Part shown: piece by piece, positions 42,228 to 52,571 of the stretch
Layout: every line of letters begins with the position of its first letter
Position numbering within the stretch: position 1 is the first letter of the stretch
Assembly (NCBI RefSeq): GCF_028283785.1
Contig: NZ_JAPWKB010000005.1
Span: forward strand, 558,001 to 622,000
Length of the DNA: 64,000 nucleotides
Source: Paraburkholderia sp.
Lineage (GTDB): Bacteria; Pseudomonadota; Gammaproteobacteria; Burkholderiales; Burkholderiaceae
Direction: 5' to 3'
Program-made: the position numbers and the translations under genes
The notes under the pieces: model-generated
What the model was told of the DNA's origin: nothing
Seen by the model: only the letters and a program-made list of their open reading frames with translations
Databases searched by the model: none

Positions 42228-43421
42228 TCACTGTGCGACTGCGGTGTTGTCCCTGAAGTTAGCGACCCGACTAAACGTGATGTAGTTCGAATCGTGCTGC
42301 GAATGTGCGCCGCCTTCCGCATCGTCGAACGAGGTCCGCACTGCTGCGACCAGATCGTTGCCGTCGAACTGCCAGTCGACATACTGGAAGCCATGCGTAT
42401 TCCAGTCCGCGTGATGCAGCACGACGCGTCGCACGGTCCACGCATGCAGATCCGGCGATGAAATCAAGGCCAGCGTATTTCGCGCGCGTTCGTAGTTGTT
42501 GCCGCCGTAGCTCGACGTCACGGCATTCGTCAACGACCAGTAGAGTCCGCTCTTCGGGTCGAAGCGAATCGTGAATTTCTTGCCCGCACCCGGCATATCG
42601 ACGAAGTCGTGCTGCGGATCGAACGTCACCGCCGTTCCGTCGCCGTTGGCTGTGACGAGTGCAGCGTGTTCCGGCAGTGCGTCGTAGTAGACGCGCAGCA
42701 CGTTCACCGCGTCGCCGTTCGGCGCGACCACCGCGTTGCCTTCCAGCCAGCCGCCGAACTTGCCGTTGAGCCACGCCGGATTCGGCGCAAGCCGATTGCT
42801 GAAGGTCCAGTTCTTTGCGTCGAGCAGATCGCTGCCGACCGGCGCCGACATCATGAACGTCCAGATGCCCGTGCTCTCCACCGATTCCATCGTGCGCCAG
42901 ATGCGCCCTTTGGTTACGACGACCGGCACGGCCGCCGAAAAGTACTTGCCCTTGTCCGTCAGTACGCCGCTTGTCGAGTCGTGCGGCACCGACCAGGTGT
43001 GGCCGTCGTCGATCGAGCGGCGAATGGTCGGCAAGCCGTTGAAGCCGCTGGTGCCGACGATATACAACGCGCCGTTGTCGACGAACAGCGACGACCAGTA
43101 CTGACCTTTGAGCTCGCCGAGCTTTTGCCAAGACCGGCCGGAATCGTGCGACTCATAGAGTGTCTCGACGTTCTGCGTCGAACCGGCGCCGAACGTATCG
43201 TGCGCGACGATGTACGTACCATCGGGGAGAATCGCGATCGCGGGCGATCCGAGATAGACCTTGCTGGAGGCGGGACTGTGCGCGATCACCACGCCGGGCG
43301 GCGCTTCGATGACGGCAACGGCATCGGACGAATGCAGAATCGCGCCGCCGATCAGGCCGGCCCCGATCAGCAACGCGGTGGTGTACTTGACGGCGAGCCG
43401 GCGAGCGGTAAATTTCATCAT
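42228..43421 (-). CDS. Exported sialidase-fold (BNR repeat) protein
   Basis: A 397-residue protein with an N-terminal signal or anchor (residues about 12-36) and a six-bladed beta-propeller pattern. Two clear Asp-box motifs are seen, SHDSGRSW and SIDDGHTW, and further blades are marked by FDPKSGLYWSLTN and ISSPDLHAWTVRR. Asp-box propellers include sialidases and other glycan lyases or binding proteins; I cannot locate the full Arg triad, so true sialidase activity is uncertain. It lies 69 bp downstream of the EpsG-like gene in the same direction, pointing to a role with the same polysaccharide, for example chain trimming. Confidence 0.8.
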   Translation of the reverse strand: MMKFTARRLAVKYTTALLIGAGLIGGAILHSSDAVAVIEAPPGVVIAHSPASSKVYLGSPAIAILPDGTYIVAHDTFGAGSTQNVETLYESHDSGRSWQKLGELKGQYWSSLFVDNGALYIVGTSGFNGLPTIRRSIDDGHTWSVPHDSTSGVLTDKGKYFSAAVPVVVTKGRIWRTMESVESTGIWTFMMSAPVGSDLLDAKNWTFSNRLAPNPAWLNGKFGGWLEGNAVVAPNGDAVNVLRVYYDALPEHAALVTANGDGTAVTFDPQHDFVDMPGAGKKFTIRFDPKSGLYWSLTNAVTSSYGGNNYERARNTLALISSPDLHAWTVRRVVLHHADWNTHGFQYVDWQFDGNDLVAAVRTSFDDAEGGAHSQHDSNYITFSRVANFRDNTAVAQ

Positions 43422-43490
43422 TCAGAACATCCTGCGGATGGGCCCCGGGTTGAATTCGGCTTATCGACGCGCAACTCGATCGGCATGCGC

Positions 43491-44723
43491 TTACATGAAG
43501 TGACGGTACATATCCAGAAGGCTCGCCGTCAGATAACCGACCGGATCGCCTTCGTACAGCAGCGGCTGAATGCCGAGGTTTTTGGCAAGGCCGTACACGC
43601 CATACGCCACCGCGACAAACAGCACGAGTGCCTTGGTCGAGCCGCGCCGCATCTGCATGATCATCAGCGACAGGTACATCAGCGCGACCACGAAGAAGTA
43701 GATGTAGATCCGCTCGAACACCTTCGCGAAGTTGTACGTCGCAATCAACGCCAACGCGCCGAAATTCAGCGTCACCAGACAGGCATGCGCGGCGCGATAT
43801 GCGTGCGCACCCGCCAGTTGCCGCGTTTTGGCGCTGCGAATCCACAGCACATTGCTTAGCGCGAAAATGCCCGCGGCGAGCGTGGCGACGCCTGCCACGC
43901 TAAAGGCGTCCCAGTTGCTATAGATGTTCAGTTTGGTGGACAGATACGAGTCGTCATTACCGAACGACGCGAGCAGGTTCGGGTTCGCTTTCGACGCGAC
44001 AAATACCAGCGCGGCGACACCGCTCGCGGCCCAGATCGCACGTTTGCCGATATAGCGATACAGCAGGTACGGCACGCAAATGATCAGCGACGGAATATGC
44101 GCCGCGCCCGCCACCATCGCGAACAGGGTGCTACGCAAACGCGTCTTCGAGAAGATCATCAGGAAGATGAACGGGAATGCCATCGCCTGGCGGATCACGT
44201 TGCCGTATGTACCGAAAAACGACGACGATGAAATCAGCAACACCAGAAACAGCGGAATCGCATCGTAGCGCTCACGCCAGATCGCGACCAGCAGCGCCGA
44301 AAAGTACACGACGAACAACAGCAGGAAAGCGAGGTCGGTGATACCACCCAGCGCCGAAGCGATGTACAGCGACGAGAACGACAGAATTTCCGGCTGACGC
44401 GCCATGTACTGCGAGATGCCGACCGCGTGCATGGTTTGCATGAAGTCGAAGTACTGCAGCTTGTCGTTGCCGCCGTCTTGTATGGGCAGTTTGAGTGCCA
44501 CCAGCGGACCCAGCACCACGACCGCGCCGATACACAACAGCGCGACCGAAAACCGTCCGGGCCGGTGCATGCAGCCCATCACGCAAACCAGCAGCAGATA
44601 CAGATAAAACGCGCCGAACGGAAACGCCAGGCCGAGCCCGACCGTCACCACCAATGCAACCGCGAACGGCACGGGAACGGGCAACGTCGCGTTGCCGACA
44701 GTCAGCGTTCTCATCGTGCGCAT
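43491..44723 (-). CDS. EpsG-family polysaccharide polymerase-like membrane protein
   Basis: A 410-residue inner-membrane protein with about 10-11 spans. The loop GGNDKLQYFDFMQTM and the stretch SSFFGTYGNVIRQAMAFPF fit the EpsG/Wzy-like family, in which a conserved RQ(A/S)(L/M)A motif follows the fourth or fifth span. These proteins join repeat units into polysaccharide chains at the periplasmic face. It is the first gene of a two-gene operon with the sialidase-fold protein. No glycosyltransferases for unit assembly are in the window, so it may act with genes elsewhere. Confidence 0.82.
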   Translation of the reverse strand: MRTMRTLTVGNATLPVPVPFAVALVVTVGLGLAFPFGAFYLYLLLVCVMGCMHRPGRFSVALLCIGAVVVLGPLVALKLPIQDGGNDKLQYFDFMQTMHAVGISQYMARQPEILSFSSLYIASALGGITDLAFLLLFVVYFSALLVAIWRERYDAIPLFLVLLISSSSFFGTYGNVIRQAMAFPFIFLMIFSKTRLRSTLFAMVAGAAHIPSLIICVPYLLYRYIGKRAIWAASGVAALVFVASKANPNLLASFGNDDSYLSTKLNIYSNWDAFSVAGVATLAAGIFALSNVLWIRSAKTRQLAGAHAYRAAHACLVTLNFGALALIATYNFAKVFERIYIYFFVVALMYLSLMIMQMRRGSTKALVLFVAVAYGVYGLAKNLGIQPLLYEGDPVGYLTASLLDMYRHFM

Positions 44724-45093
44724 CGTCGGATGCGGGGCACACAGCGCGACGCGCAGTGTGTATCGCCCGAACGCCGGGAGACGGGGAACAGGACGCTGGA
44801 GGCACCAGCGCGCAGGGTTGGCGGCAGTTGTTCGGACATGAAGGAGTCGAGGTAGTGATGGCAGCCGGTGTGCGCTGTCGCGGCTTCAGGTGCAGCTTTG
44901 AAGCGTAGCGATCTCACACGGGCGCAAGCTCTCGACGTCCGAATCGATCATGGTATTGGCGGATCAGGACAAGGAATCGCCGATCCACTGCCAATCGATA
45001 ACGCCTGCCGTTCCTGCCGCACAGGTTGGGGTCCTGGCGGCATGCGCGTCGGCGAACCGGCCAGGACAAGCCGTCGCCGACGCGATGTACTGC
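44724..45093. other. 370-bp intergenic region, no gene seen
   Basis: It lies upstream of the EpsG-like gene and downstream of the FAD reductase gene. It should contain the EpsG promoter. A reverse-strand frame at 44711-44917 overlaps the EpsG start and lacks protein-like character. Confidence 0.5.
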
Positions 45094-46326
45094 TTACACC
45101 TTCGACACGAGGTCTTTCAGCGCGATGGCAGGATCGGCGAGGCCGCTGCGGTCCGCGATCAGTTCGCCACCGACCAGCATCCGGCCTTGCACGAAGTCTT
45201 TGGTGGCGTTGATGCAATCGAGCCCGATCAGGCGCTGGCCCTTCAGGTAGGCAATCGAAAACGACCGGCTGGTCGTGTCGCCGCGAACGATGACGTCGTC
45301 GTGACCGTTCGACAAACCGGCCATCTGGATTCGCAAGTCGTATTGCACCGACCAGAACCACGGCACGGCCGTTGCCGGGATCGCGGCGCCGGTGATGTCG
45401 CAGGCCACGATGCCGGCCTGTTCGACCGCGTTTTGCACGCTTTCGACGCGCACCGCGTCGCCCGATGCGAACGGGTTGGCGCGGCGTGCGCAATCGCCGA
45501 TCGCGTAGACATCCGCGAGACTCGTGCGGCAAAGCGCATCGACGTCCACGCCGTTGTCGCCTTTCGCGCCGGCTTCGCGCAGCGGCGCCACCGACGGCGC
45601 AATGCCGATCCCGACGATCACCAGATCCGCCGCGATTTCGCAGCCATCCGCGAGTTTGACAGCGTTGACGCGACCGTTCTCACCGACAAACGATTCGACC
45701 ACACCGCCCAGCACCAACTCGACGCCTTGCGCGCGATGCTCGTCGGCCATGAACGCCGACAGCGCGTGTCCAGCGACGCGCGCGAGCAGACGGTCCAGCG
45801 CCTCGACCACGGTCACGTGCTTGCCGGCTTTGCGCAGCACGGCCGCCGTTTCCAGACCGATATAACCGCCACCGACCACGACCACGCGCTGCGCGTCGGC
45901 CAGTTCCGATTTGATTGCGTCCACATCGGTCTTCTTTCTGACGACGTGAATGCCGGCCAGCGCCGCGCCTTCGCAACCCAGACGACGCGCGTCTCCGCCC
46001 GCAGCCCAGACCAGCTTGCCGTAGCTCAGCGAATCGCCGTTTTCGAGGCCGATGCGATGCGCGCCGGCATCGACCGATTGCACTTTCTGGCCGCGAATCA
46101 GCGTGATCTCGCGTTCCTGCCACGCGTCTTGAGGATGAAACCGCATCTCGTCGAACGAGCGCTCGGCCGCGAGATATTCCTTGCTCAGCGGCGGGCGCTG
46201 ATACGGCAGGTCGCTCTCTTCGGAGACGACTGCGATGCTGCCTTCGAACTTCGCCTTGCGCAGCGCGAGCGCGCAGTGTGTGCCGGCATGGCCGGCGCCG
46301 ACGATGATCACGTCAAATGCATTCAT
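45094..46326 (-). CDS. FAD-dependent ferredoxin/rubredoxin-reductase-type oxidoreductase
   Basis: A 410-residue flavoprotein of the rhodocoxin/putidaredoxin reductase class. GAGHAG at residues 10-15 binds FAD, SDLPYQRPPLSKEYL is the class signature, VVVVGGGYIGLETAAVLRK binds NAD(P)H, and VYAIGDCARRAN contacts FAD again. It passes electrons from NAD(P)H to a small iron-sulfur protein that feeds an oxygenase. The start ATG at 46324-46326 is preferred to the longer frame that runs into the cyo terminator. No ferredoxin or oxygenase is adjacent; a partner elsewhere is expected. Confidence 0.92.
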   Translation of the reverse strand: MNAFDVIIVGAGHAGTHCALALRKAKFEGSIAVVSEESDLPYQRPPLSKEYLAAERSFDEMRFHPQDAWQEREITLIRGQKVQSVDAGAHRIGLENGDSLSYGKLVWAAGGDARRLGCEGAALAGIHVVRKKTDVDAIKSELADAQRVVVVGGGYIGLETAAVLRKAGKHVTVVEALDRLLARVAGHALSAFMADEHRAQGVELVLGGVVESFVGENGRVNAVKLADGCEIAADLVIVGIGIAPSVAPLREAGAKGDNGVDVDALCRTSLADVYAIGDCARRANPFASGDAVRVESVQNAVEQAGIVACDITGAAIPATAVPWFWSVQYDLRIQMAGLSNGHDDVIVRGDTTSRSFSIAYLKGQRLIGLDCINATKDFVQGRMLVGGELIADRSGLADPAIALKDLVSKV

Positions 46327-46536
46327 ATTCGATCTAAGCGTAAGTGCGCCGGACGTCTCGCAACGTCGTCGAACGCGAGTCACTGTGTTCCGGCGCGACG
46401 CGTGCAGCGGTGCCACCGATCGCTTCGTCGAACGATCCGGCGGACCCGCGGCGACGCGTCGCGCCGCTTTTCCGAACTGCCGAGCATAGCTGCTTCGAGC
46501 GCAATCATGTTGGGAAGCGCGCCAAAATTCGCGACA

Positions 46537-46572
46537 AAAAGCCCCGCGAGAATCGCTTCTCGCGGGGCTTTT
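46537..46572. terminator. Strong terminator downstream of the cyo operon
   Basis: A 16-bp perfect stem AAAAGCCCCGCGAGAA with loop TCGC, flanked by A and T runs on both sides, so it works in both directions. It ends the reverse-strand cyoABCD transcript. Confidence 0.92.
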
Positions 46573-46622
46573 CGTAGAGTGCGCGGCGCGCTGAACTGCG
46601 CCGTGCGACCGGCGAACCGGCT

Positions 46623-46955
46623 TTAACGCGACATCATGTTCATCGCGACGTTGTGCAGAACCCACAGCGTGCCGCCGATCAGAATGACCGCCGTCATCAC
46701 CGTGAAGGCAAAGGCCAGCACGTTCCAGCGCTGTTCCGACGACGTGTTCATGTGCAGGAAGAACACCAGATGCACGACGATCTGCACCAGCGCGAGGCCG
46801 GAGATCGCGAGCAACGCGTTTTCACCGGTCAGCACGCCGGCCATCACGAGGCCGAATGCGCCTGCCGTCAGGATCACCGACAGGATGAAACCGACCATGT
46901 AGCTGCCGGCGCTGCCGTGGCTCTCGCCTGCGTGAGAAGAATGGTGTTGTGCCAT
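46623..46955 (-). CDS. cyoD: Cytochrome bo3 ubiquinol oxidase subunit IV
   Basis: A 110-residue membrane protein with three spans (SYMVGFILSVILTAGAFGLV, ALLAISGLALVQIVVHLVFF, VLAFAFTVMTAVILIGGTLW), the standard CyoD layout with a His-rich N terminus. It helps assemble the CuB site of subunit I in the proton-pumping quinol oxidase. It starts one base after the cyoC stop, the last gene of cyoABCD, and is followed by a strong terminator. Confidence 0.96.
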   Translation of the reverse strand: MAQHHSSHAGESHGSAGSYMVGFILSVILTAGAFGLVMAGVLTGENALLAISGLALVQIVVHLVFFLHMNTSSEQRWNVLAFAFTVMTAVILIGGTLWVLHNVAMNMMSR

Positions 46956-47564
46956 TTAAATCACACTCGCAAGGTAGACAAAGGTAAACACGCCGATCCA
47001 GACGATGTCCAGAAAGTGCCAGAACAGGCTCAGGCACGTCAGGCGACGCAGTTCGCGTTCGCCCAGTTCCGGGGCGCGGATCGCTTGCACGGCCAGCACC
47101 ACCATCCAGATCAGACCCAGCGTCACGTGCAGGCCGTGGGTGCCGACCAGCGTGAAGAACGACGACAGGAACGCGCTGCGATCCGGGCCGGCGCCTTCGG
47201 CGATCAGGTGCGCAAACTCGCGCATTTCCATCACCAGGAACGACACGCCCAGCAGGAACGTCAGGGCCAGCCAGCCCAGCAGCACGCCCTTCTTGCCCTT
47301 GTGCGCGCCGATCATCGCGAAGCCGTACGTGATACTGCTCAGCAGCAGCACGGCGGTTTCGAGCGCGACGCCCGGGATTTCGAACAGGTCCTTGCCCGAC
47401 GGACCGCCCGCGAACTGATGGCTCATCACCGCGAACACGGCGAACAACGACGCGAAAATCACGCAGTCGGTCATCAGGTACAGCCAGAATCCGAACACCG
47501 AATGCGACGGGACGTGGTCCGAGTCGTGGTGGTGCGGATCAGCAACGATAGTCTTCTGTAGCAT
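46956..47564 (-). CDS. cyoC: Cytochrome bo3 ubiquinol oxidase subunit III
   Basis: A 202-residue, five-span subunit III of the heme-copper oxidase family. Landmarks are FGFWLYLMTDCVIFASLFAV, TAVLLLSSITYGFAMIGAHK, GTHGLHVTLGLIWM and WHFLDIVWIGVFTFVYL at the end. The start ATG shares one base with the cyoB stop (47564), so the two are translationally coupled. Encoded between cyoB and cyoD. Confidence 0.96.
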   Translation of the reverse strand: MLQKTIVADPHHHDSDHVPSHSVFGFWLYLMTDCVIFASLFAVFAVMSHQFAGGPSGKDLFEIPGVALETAVLLLSSITYGFAMIGAHKGKKGVLLGWLALTFLLGVSFLVMEMREFAHLIAEGAGPDRSAFLSSFFTLVGTHGLHVTLGLIWMVVLAVQAIRAPELGERELRRLTCLSLFWHFLDIVWIGVFTFVYLASVI

Positions 47565-49552
47565 CAGTTCTTCTCCAGCGCAGCAGCGATCACTGCCGCA
47601 TGCCGTTCTTCGATCATCTGAACTGTATCGGCCGGAATGTAGTAACCCTCGTTCTTGCGGAAGCCATAGCCGATGACCGTCGCAAAGACACCGATCACGC
47701 CGAGGATCGCCAGCCACCAGATGTGCCACACCGCAGCGAAACCCAGCACCAGACTGAACACGCCAATCCAGAAGCCCGCGCTGGTATTCGACGGCATATG
47801 GATGTCGCGATAGACCGGCGGCTTTTCGCCCAGACCTGCACGCTCTTTCATATCGGCGAACGCATCCAGCGCGTGCACGTGCGGAATGATGGCGAAGTTA
47901 TACGGCGGCGGCGGCGAGCTGGTCGCCCACTCCAGCGTCCGGCCGTCCCACGGATCGCCGGTGAAATCGCGGTTTTCGGGCTTGTTGCGATCGCGGATAC
48001 TGACGATCAGTTGCAGCACCTGGAACACCACGCCGACGGCGATCAGTGCCGCACCGCAAGCGGCCACGATCATGTACGGCTGCCAGCTCGGATTGTCGTA
48101 GTGATTCAGACGACGGGTCGCGCCCATGAAGCCCAGCACGTACAGCGGCATGAATGCGAAGTAGAAGCCGACGAACCAGAACCAGAATGCACGCTTGCCG
48201 AGCTTTTCGTTCAGCTTGAAACCGAACACCTTCGGGAACCAGAACACGAAACCGGCCAGATACCCGAACACCACGCCGCCGATAATCACGTTGTGGAAGT
48301 GGGCAATCAGGAACAGCGAGTTGTGCAGCACGAAGTCGGCGCCGGGAATCGCCATCATCACGCCCGTCATACCGCCGATCACGAAAGTGACCATGAAGCC
48401 GATCGTCCACAGCACGGGCGGCGTGAATTGCAGGCGGCCCTTGTAGATCGTGAACAGCCAGTTGAACACCTTCACACCGGTCGGAATGGCGATGATCATC
48501 GTCGCAATACCGAAGAACGCATTGACGTCGGCGCCCGAACCCATCGTGAAGAAGTGGTGCAGCCACACCAGCAGCGACAGAACCATGATCGCGCACGATG
48601 CGTACACCATCGTCTTGTAGCCGAACAGCGGCTTCTTCGCGAACGTCGAAATCACTTCCGAGTAGATACCGAATGCAGGCAGCACCAGGATATACACCTC
48701 CGGATGGCCCCACGCCCAGATCAGGTTCAGGTACAGCATCGCGTTGCCGCCGGCATCGTTCGTGAAGAAGTGCATGCCGAGGTAACGGTCGAGTCCGAGC
48801 AACGCGAGCGTCAATGCGAGAATCGGGAACGTTGCCATGATCAGCACGTTCGAGCACAGCGCGGTCCACGTGAACACCGGCAGCTTCATCCACGTCATGC
48901 CGGGCGCGCGCATCTTGACGATCGTGACGAAGAAGTTGATACCCGTCAGCAGCGTGCCGACACCGGACAGCTGCAAGCTCCACAGGTAGTAATCGACGCC
49001 CACGCCTGGACTGAACTGCAATTCCGACAGCGGCGGATACGCGAGCCAACCCACCTGCGCGAATTCACCGATCACCAGCGAGATGTTGATCAGAATCGCG
49101 CTGATCGCCGTCATCCAGAAACTCAACGAATTGAGAAACGGAAACGCGAGGTCGCGTGAGCCGATCTGCAACGGCACGATCAGGTTGAACAGGCCGACCA
49201 TGAACGCCATCGCCATGAAGAAAATCATGATGACGCCGTGCGCTGTGAAAATCTGGTCGTAGTGATGCGGCGGCAGGTAACCGGGCGCATCCATCGCGAC
49301 CGCAAGCTGGGTTCGCATCATCACCGCATCGGCGAAACCGCGTACCAGCATGATGAGCGCGACGACGATATACATCACGCCGATGCGCTTGTGATCGACC
49401 GAGGTGAGCCATTCGGTCCACAAATACCGCCACTTTCCGAAATACGTGATCAGACCGAACACCGTCGCACCGACGATGGCAATCACCGCGGCCGTAATCA
49501 TGATGATCGGCTCGTGATACGGGATCGAGTCGAGTGAGAGTTTTCCAAACAT
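47564..49552 (-). CDS. cyoB: Cytochrome bo3 ubiquinol oxidase subunit I
   Basis: A 662-residue catalytic subunit that oxidises ubiquinol, reduces O2 at the heme o3-CuB centre and pumps protons. Heme and copper ligands are visible: [11 protein letters not shown] (low-spin heme His), [17 protein letters not shown] (CuB His and the cross-linked Tyr), WLHHFFTMG (CuB His pair) and [11 protein letters not shown] (heme His residues). About 15 spans are predicted. It lies 3 bp after cyoA in the operon. Because cyoA carries a frameshift, this subunit may lack its normal partner in this strain. Confidence 0.97.
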   Translation of the reverse strand: MFGKLSLDSIPYHEPIIMITAAVIAIVGATVFGLITYFGKWRYLWTEWLTSVDHKRIGVMYIVVALIMLVRGFADAVMMRTQLAVAMDAPGYLPPHHYDQIFTAHGVIMIFFMAMAFMVGLFNLIVPLQIGSRDLAFPFLNSLSFWMTAISAILINISLVIGEFAQVGWLAYPPLSELQFSPGVGVDYYLWSLQLSGVGTLLTGINFFVTIVKMRAPGMTWMKLPVFTWTALCSNVLIMATFPILALTLALLGLDRYLGMHFFTNDAGGNAMLYLNLIWAWGHPEVYILVLPAFGIYSEVISTFAKKPLFGYKTMVYASCAIMVLSLLVWLHHFFTMGSGADVNAFFGIATMIIAIPTGVKVFNWLFTIYKGRLQFTPPVLWTIGFMVTFVIGGMTGVMMAIPGADFVLHNSLFLIAHFHNVIIGGVVFGYLAGFVFWFPKVFGFKLNEKLGKRAFWFWFVGFYFAFMPLYVLGFMGATRRLNHYDNPSWQPYMIVAACGAALIAVGVVFQVLQLIVSIRDRNKPENRDFTGDPWDGRTLEWATSSPPPPYNFAIIPHVHALDAFADMKERAGLGEKPPVYRDIHMPSNTSAGFWIGVFSLVLGFAAVWHIWWLAILGVIGVFATVIGYGFRKNEGYYIPADTVQMIEERHAAVIAAALEKN

Positions 49553-49555
49553 ACG

Positions 49556-50445
49556 TTACCCCTTCACCCCACAATTGGCGTCCTTCGGATCCAGGACGTG
49601 ACCATTGTTGTAGCGGGCGATGATGTTATGAAACAGCTTCGGATCCACCGACGAGAAATAGCCGACCGGCGCCTTTTCTTGCGGCTTCGACACGACGTTG
49701 TAGCGATTCATGTCGAGGTTGTCCTTCGATGCACGAACCTCGGCGACCCACGCGTCGAATGCTTCCGGCGACTTCGCCAGCGCGCGGAATTTCATGTCCG
49801 AGAAGCCCTTGCCGCTGAAGTTCGCCGACATCCCGGCGTAGTCGCCCGCTTCGTCCGCGATCAGGTGCAGACGCGTTTGCATCCCGGCCATTGCATAGAC
49901 CTGACTGCCCAGTTGCGGAACGAAAAACGAGTTCATCACCGAGTCGGACGTGATGACGTGAAGTTGACCGGCGTGCCGACCGGAAACGCGATCTGGTTGA
50001 CCGTCGCGATACCGAGATCCGGATAGATGAACAGCCATTTCCAGTCGAGCGCCACGACTTCGACGTTGATCGGTTTGACTTCCGATGCAAGCGGCTTGTA
50101 CGGGTCAAGCTCGTGCGTCGTCTTCCACGTCAGCACCGCGAGGAACAGGATGATCAGGCTCGGAATCGTCCAGATCACCACTTCGATCGCGGTAGAGTGG
50201 GCCCACTTCGGCCGGTAATCGGCCCCGGCATTGCCCGATCGATAACGCCACGCAAACAGCAGCGTGAGCGCAATCACCGGAATCACGACGATCAGCATCG
50301 CCCACGTCGATGTCGCGATCAGCTGCTTTTCCGCCATGCCGATACTGCCCTTCGGATCGAGCAGCTCCAGCTTGCACCCCGACAGCAACATCAACGGTGC
50401 AAAGTGAATCAGGCTCGATGCCCTATGAAGGATTCGGTTCTTCAT
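49556..50445 (-). pseudogene. cyoA: Cytochrome bo3 ubiquinol oxidase subunit II, disrupted by a 1-base frameshift
   Basis: The gene should encode a 296-residue lipoprotein subunit II (start [11 protein letters not shown] at 50445, lipobox LLSGC, two spans, then the cupredoxin domain). The first frame reads to [16 protein letters not shown] and stops at about 49938. The downstream part, [20 protein letters not shown], continues in another frame to 49556. Restoring one G on the plus strand between 49960 and 49961 (a C on the coding strand) gives [16 protein letters not shown], the normal family sequence, so a single-base deletion is the simplest explanation. Everything else is conserved. Either the strain has lost this oxidase subunit or the base is a sequencing error. 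Confidence 0.92.
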
Positions 50446-50838
50446 GTCCCTAGACCCCACTTCTCTCTCCTTCAAATCAGTTGGTCGTGCCCCAACAACG
50501 GACGAATGTTAGGGGTTTTGGAGATAGGGGAACCTTGCGAAACGTCAATGAATCGTGAAGACCGAACGCATATGCGGCATTCGGTCACAGATAGGTGAAC
50601 ACTGCGAGGATGGCGCTTACCCAGGCGAAAAACCCGGCGAATCCGCGAAACGATCAACGCGGTTGAACGCGCCTGGTTGAAGAGAGAGAAACAGTTGACC
50701 CGATTTCACGCTGTCTGGTGCAGCATCGGTTGCACGTCTCTTTGTTCTATGACAAAGACTCGTCAGATCGGCTCTTTCACGACGCCGTCTCGCGGCGTTA
50801 TCGTGGGCATCTCTAAATTAATCTGAGCGCGATCGAGC
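50446..50838. promoter_or_regulatory. Divergent intergenic region between cyoA and TetR genes
   Basis: About 390 bp without a gene. It must hold the promoter of cyoABCD and of the TetR gene. AGGGAC is the ribosome site of cyoA. I could not fix promoter boxes with confidence. Confidence 0.45.
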
Positions 50839-51486
50839 ATGACTGGCTATCCCATGCAGACGTCCCCGGTTAAACCGCGTCGCGGCCGTCCACCCGGTCG
50901 ATCGCCGGCTTATGCGGAAACGCGCCGGACGCTGATCCGGTTCGGCGTGGAATGGTTGAGCGAACAAGGTTTCGCCGCCACCGGGCTCGACTCGCTGCTG
51001 CGCCGCGCGAACGTGCCGAAGGGCTCGTTCTATCACTACTTCGAGAACAAGGAAGCGTTCGGCCGCGAGTTGATCGGCGCGTACGACGCGTATTTCTGCG
51101 GCAAGCTCGACCGCTGGCTACTCGACGACCGCGCTACCCCGCTCGACCGTCTGCACCGTTTCGTCGACGACATGAAAGCGGACATGACGCAACAGGCATT
51201 CGCGCGTGGCTGTCCGGTCGGGAATCTCGGGCACGAGATCGGCATGTTGCCGAGCGGCTATCGCGAACGGCTGTCGGAGATTCTCGAAGGCTGGCAGGTA
51301 CGCGTCGCCGTCTGTCTGCGCGACGCGCAACATCACGCCGAACTGTCCGCGCAGGCCGACTGCGACGCGCTCGCGTCGTTCTTCTGGATCGGTTGGGAAG
51401 GTGCGGTTCTGCGCGCGCGACTGATCAAAAGCGTCGGCCCGCTCGACAACTTCATCCACGGCTTCATTGCAGGATTACCCCGTTGA
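50839..51486 (+). CDS. TetR-family transcriptional regulator (AcuR-like)
   Basis: A 215-residue repressor. After an Arg/Pro-rich start ([20 protein letters not shown]) the helix-turn-helix reads [20 protein letters not shown] followed by [11 protein letters not shown]. The effector domain has [20 protein letters not shown], which resembles AcuR-type regulators. ATG 50839 or 50854 can be the start. It lies between the divergent cyoABCD operon and cyoE (28 bp downstream), so it may be co-transcribed with cyoE, though a direct role in oxidase control is only a guess. Confidence 0.88.
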   Translation: MTGYPMQTSPVKPRRGRPPGRSPAYAETRRTLIRFGVEWLSEQGFAATGLDSLLRRANVPKGSFYHYFENKEAFGRELIGAYDAYFCGKLDRWLLDDRATPLDRLHRFVDDMKADMTQQAFARGCPVGNLGHEIGMLPSGYRERLSEILEGWQVRVAVCLRDAQHHAELSAQADCDALASFFWIGWEGAVLRARLIKSVGPLDNFIHGFIAGLPR

Positions 51487-51514
51487 TCCCGCGCATCCAG
51501 TTGTTCCTTCACCC

Positions 51515-52429
51515 ATGAACACCACCGCTCTTCCCGCCCCTTCCGGCTCCCAGTTCTCCCAATATCTCGCGCTGACGAAACCGCGCGTGACGTACCTCGC
51601 GGTGTTTTGCGCGGTGATCGGCATGTTCCTGTCCACGCCGGGCATGGTGCCGTGGCCGGTGCTGATCGGCGGCACGGTCGGTATCTGGCTGCTGTCCGGC
51701 GCAGCGTTCGCACTGAATTGCCTGATCGAGCAGAACATCGACGCCAAAATGCAACGCACGGCATCGCGGCCCTCGGCGCGCGGCGACATCTCGCGACCGC
51801 GCATCCTGATGTTTTCGCTCGGCCTGGGCGCGCTCGGCATGTGGACGCTGTGCACGTTCACCAACGCGCTCACGATGTGGCTGACGCTCGCGACCTTCGT
51901 CGGTTATGCGGTGATCTACACGATCTTCCTGAAGCCCGCGACGCCGCAAAACATCGTGATCGGCGGCGCGTCGGGCGCGATGCCGCCCGCGCTCGGTTGG
52001 GCCGCCGTCACCGGTCACGTGCCCGGCGACGCGTGGATTCTCGTGCTGATCATCTTCGCGTGGACGCCGCCGCATTTCTGGGCGCTCGCGCTGTATCGCC
52101 GCAAGGAATACGCGAAATCGGGTTTGCCGATGCTGCCCAACACGCACGGCGAGAAATACACGCGCCTGCATATCCTGCTGTATTCGATCGTGCTGTTTAT
52201 CGTGACGATGATGCCGTTTATCACCGGCATGAGCGACGTCGTGTATCTGGTGTCGGCGGTGTCGCTGGGTGCGGTTTTCGTCGCGTATGCGTGGAAGATT
52301 TATCGCGAATACTCGGACGCCTTCGCCCGCAAAGCCTTTCAGCATTCGATCATTTATCTCGCGCTGCTGTTCGCCGCCTTACTTGTCGATCACTACGCGC
52401 AAGTGAAGATTGCCGCGTGGCTGGCGTGA
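51515..52429 (+). CDS. cyoE: Protoheme IX farnesyltransferase (heme O synthase)
   Basis: A 304-residue UbiA-family prenyltransferase with about nine spans. It adds farnesyl to heme b to make heme O for the bo3 oxidase. The prenyl-diphosphate site is [19 protein letters not shown], and [18 protein letters not shown] and [17 protein letters not shown] are CyoE/CtaB landmarks. The start ATG is at 51515. It is separated from cyoABCD by the TetR gene and reads the other way, an arrangement different from the E. coli cyoABCDE operon. Confidence 0.94.
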   Translation: MNTTALPAPSGSQFSQYLALTKPRVTYLAVFCAVIGMFLSTPGMVPWPVLIGGTVGIWLLSGAAFALNCLIEQNIDAKMQRTASRPSARGDISRPRILMFSLGLGALGMWTLCTFTNALTMWLTLATFVGYAVIYTIFLKPATPQNIVIGGASGAMPPALGWAAVTGHVPGDAWILVLIIFAWTPPHFWALALYRRKEYAKSGLPMLPNTHGEKYTRLHILLYSIVLFIVTMMPFITGMSDVVYLVSAVSLGAVFVAYAWKIYREYSDAFARKAFQHSIIYLALLFAALLVDHYAQVKIAAWLA

Positions 52430-52571
52430 GACGTCGCGTGCGACGGCACGCGGCGGTGAAGCTTACGAATCCGCGACTTTCAGCGTAACCGGCAGTAAGA
52501 CGCGAGGCGATACGACGCCGTGCGGGCAATCGTAGAATCGGTGCGCGACCTTCAACTACCGCCCTGATTCA

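Noticed and set aside
47600..49159. 519-aa plus-strand frame
   Set aside because: Antisense shadow of cyoB.
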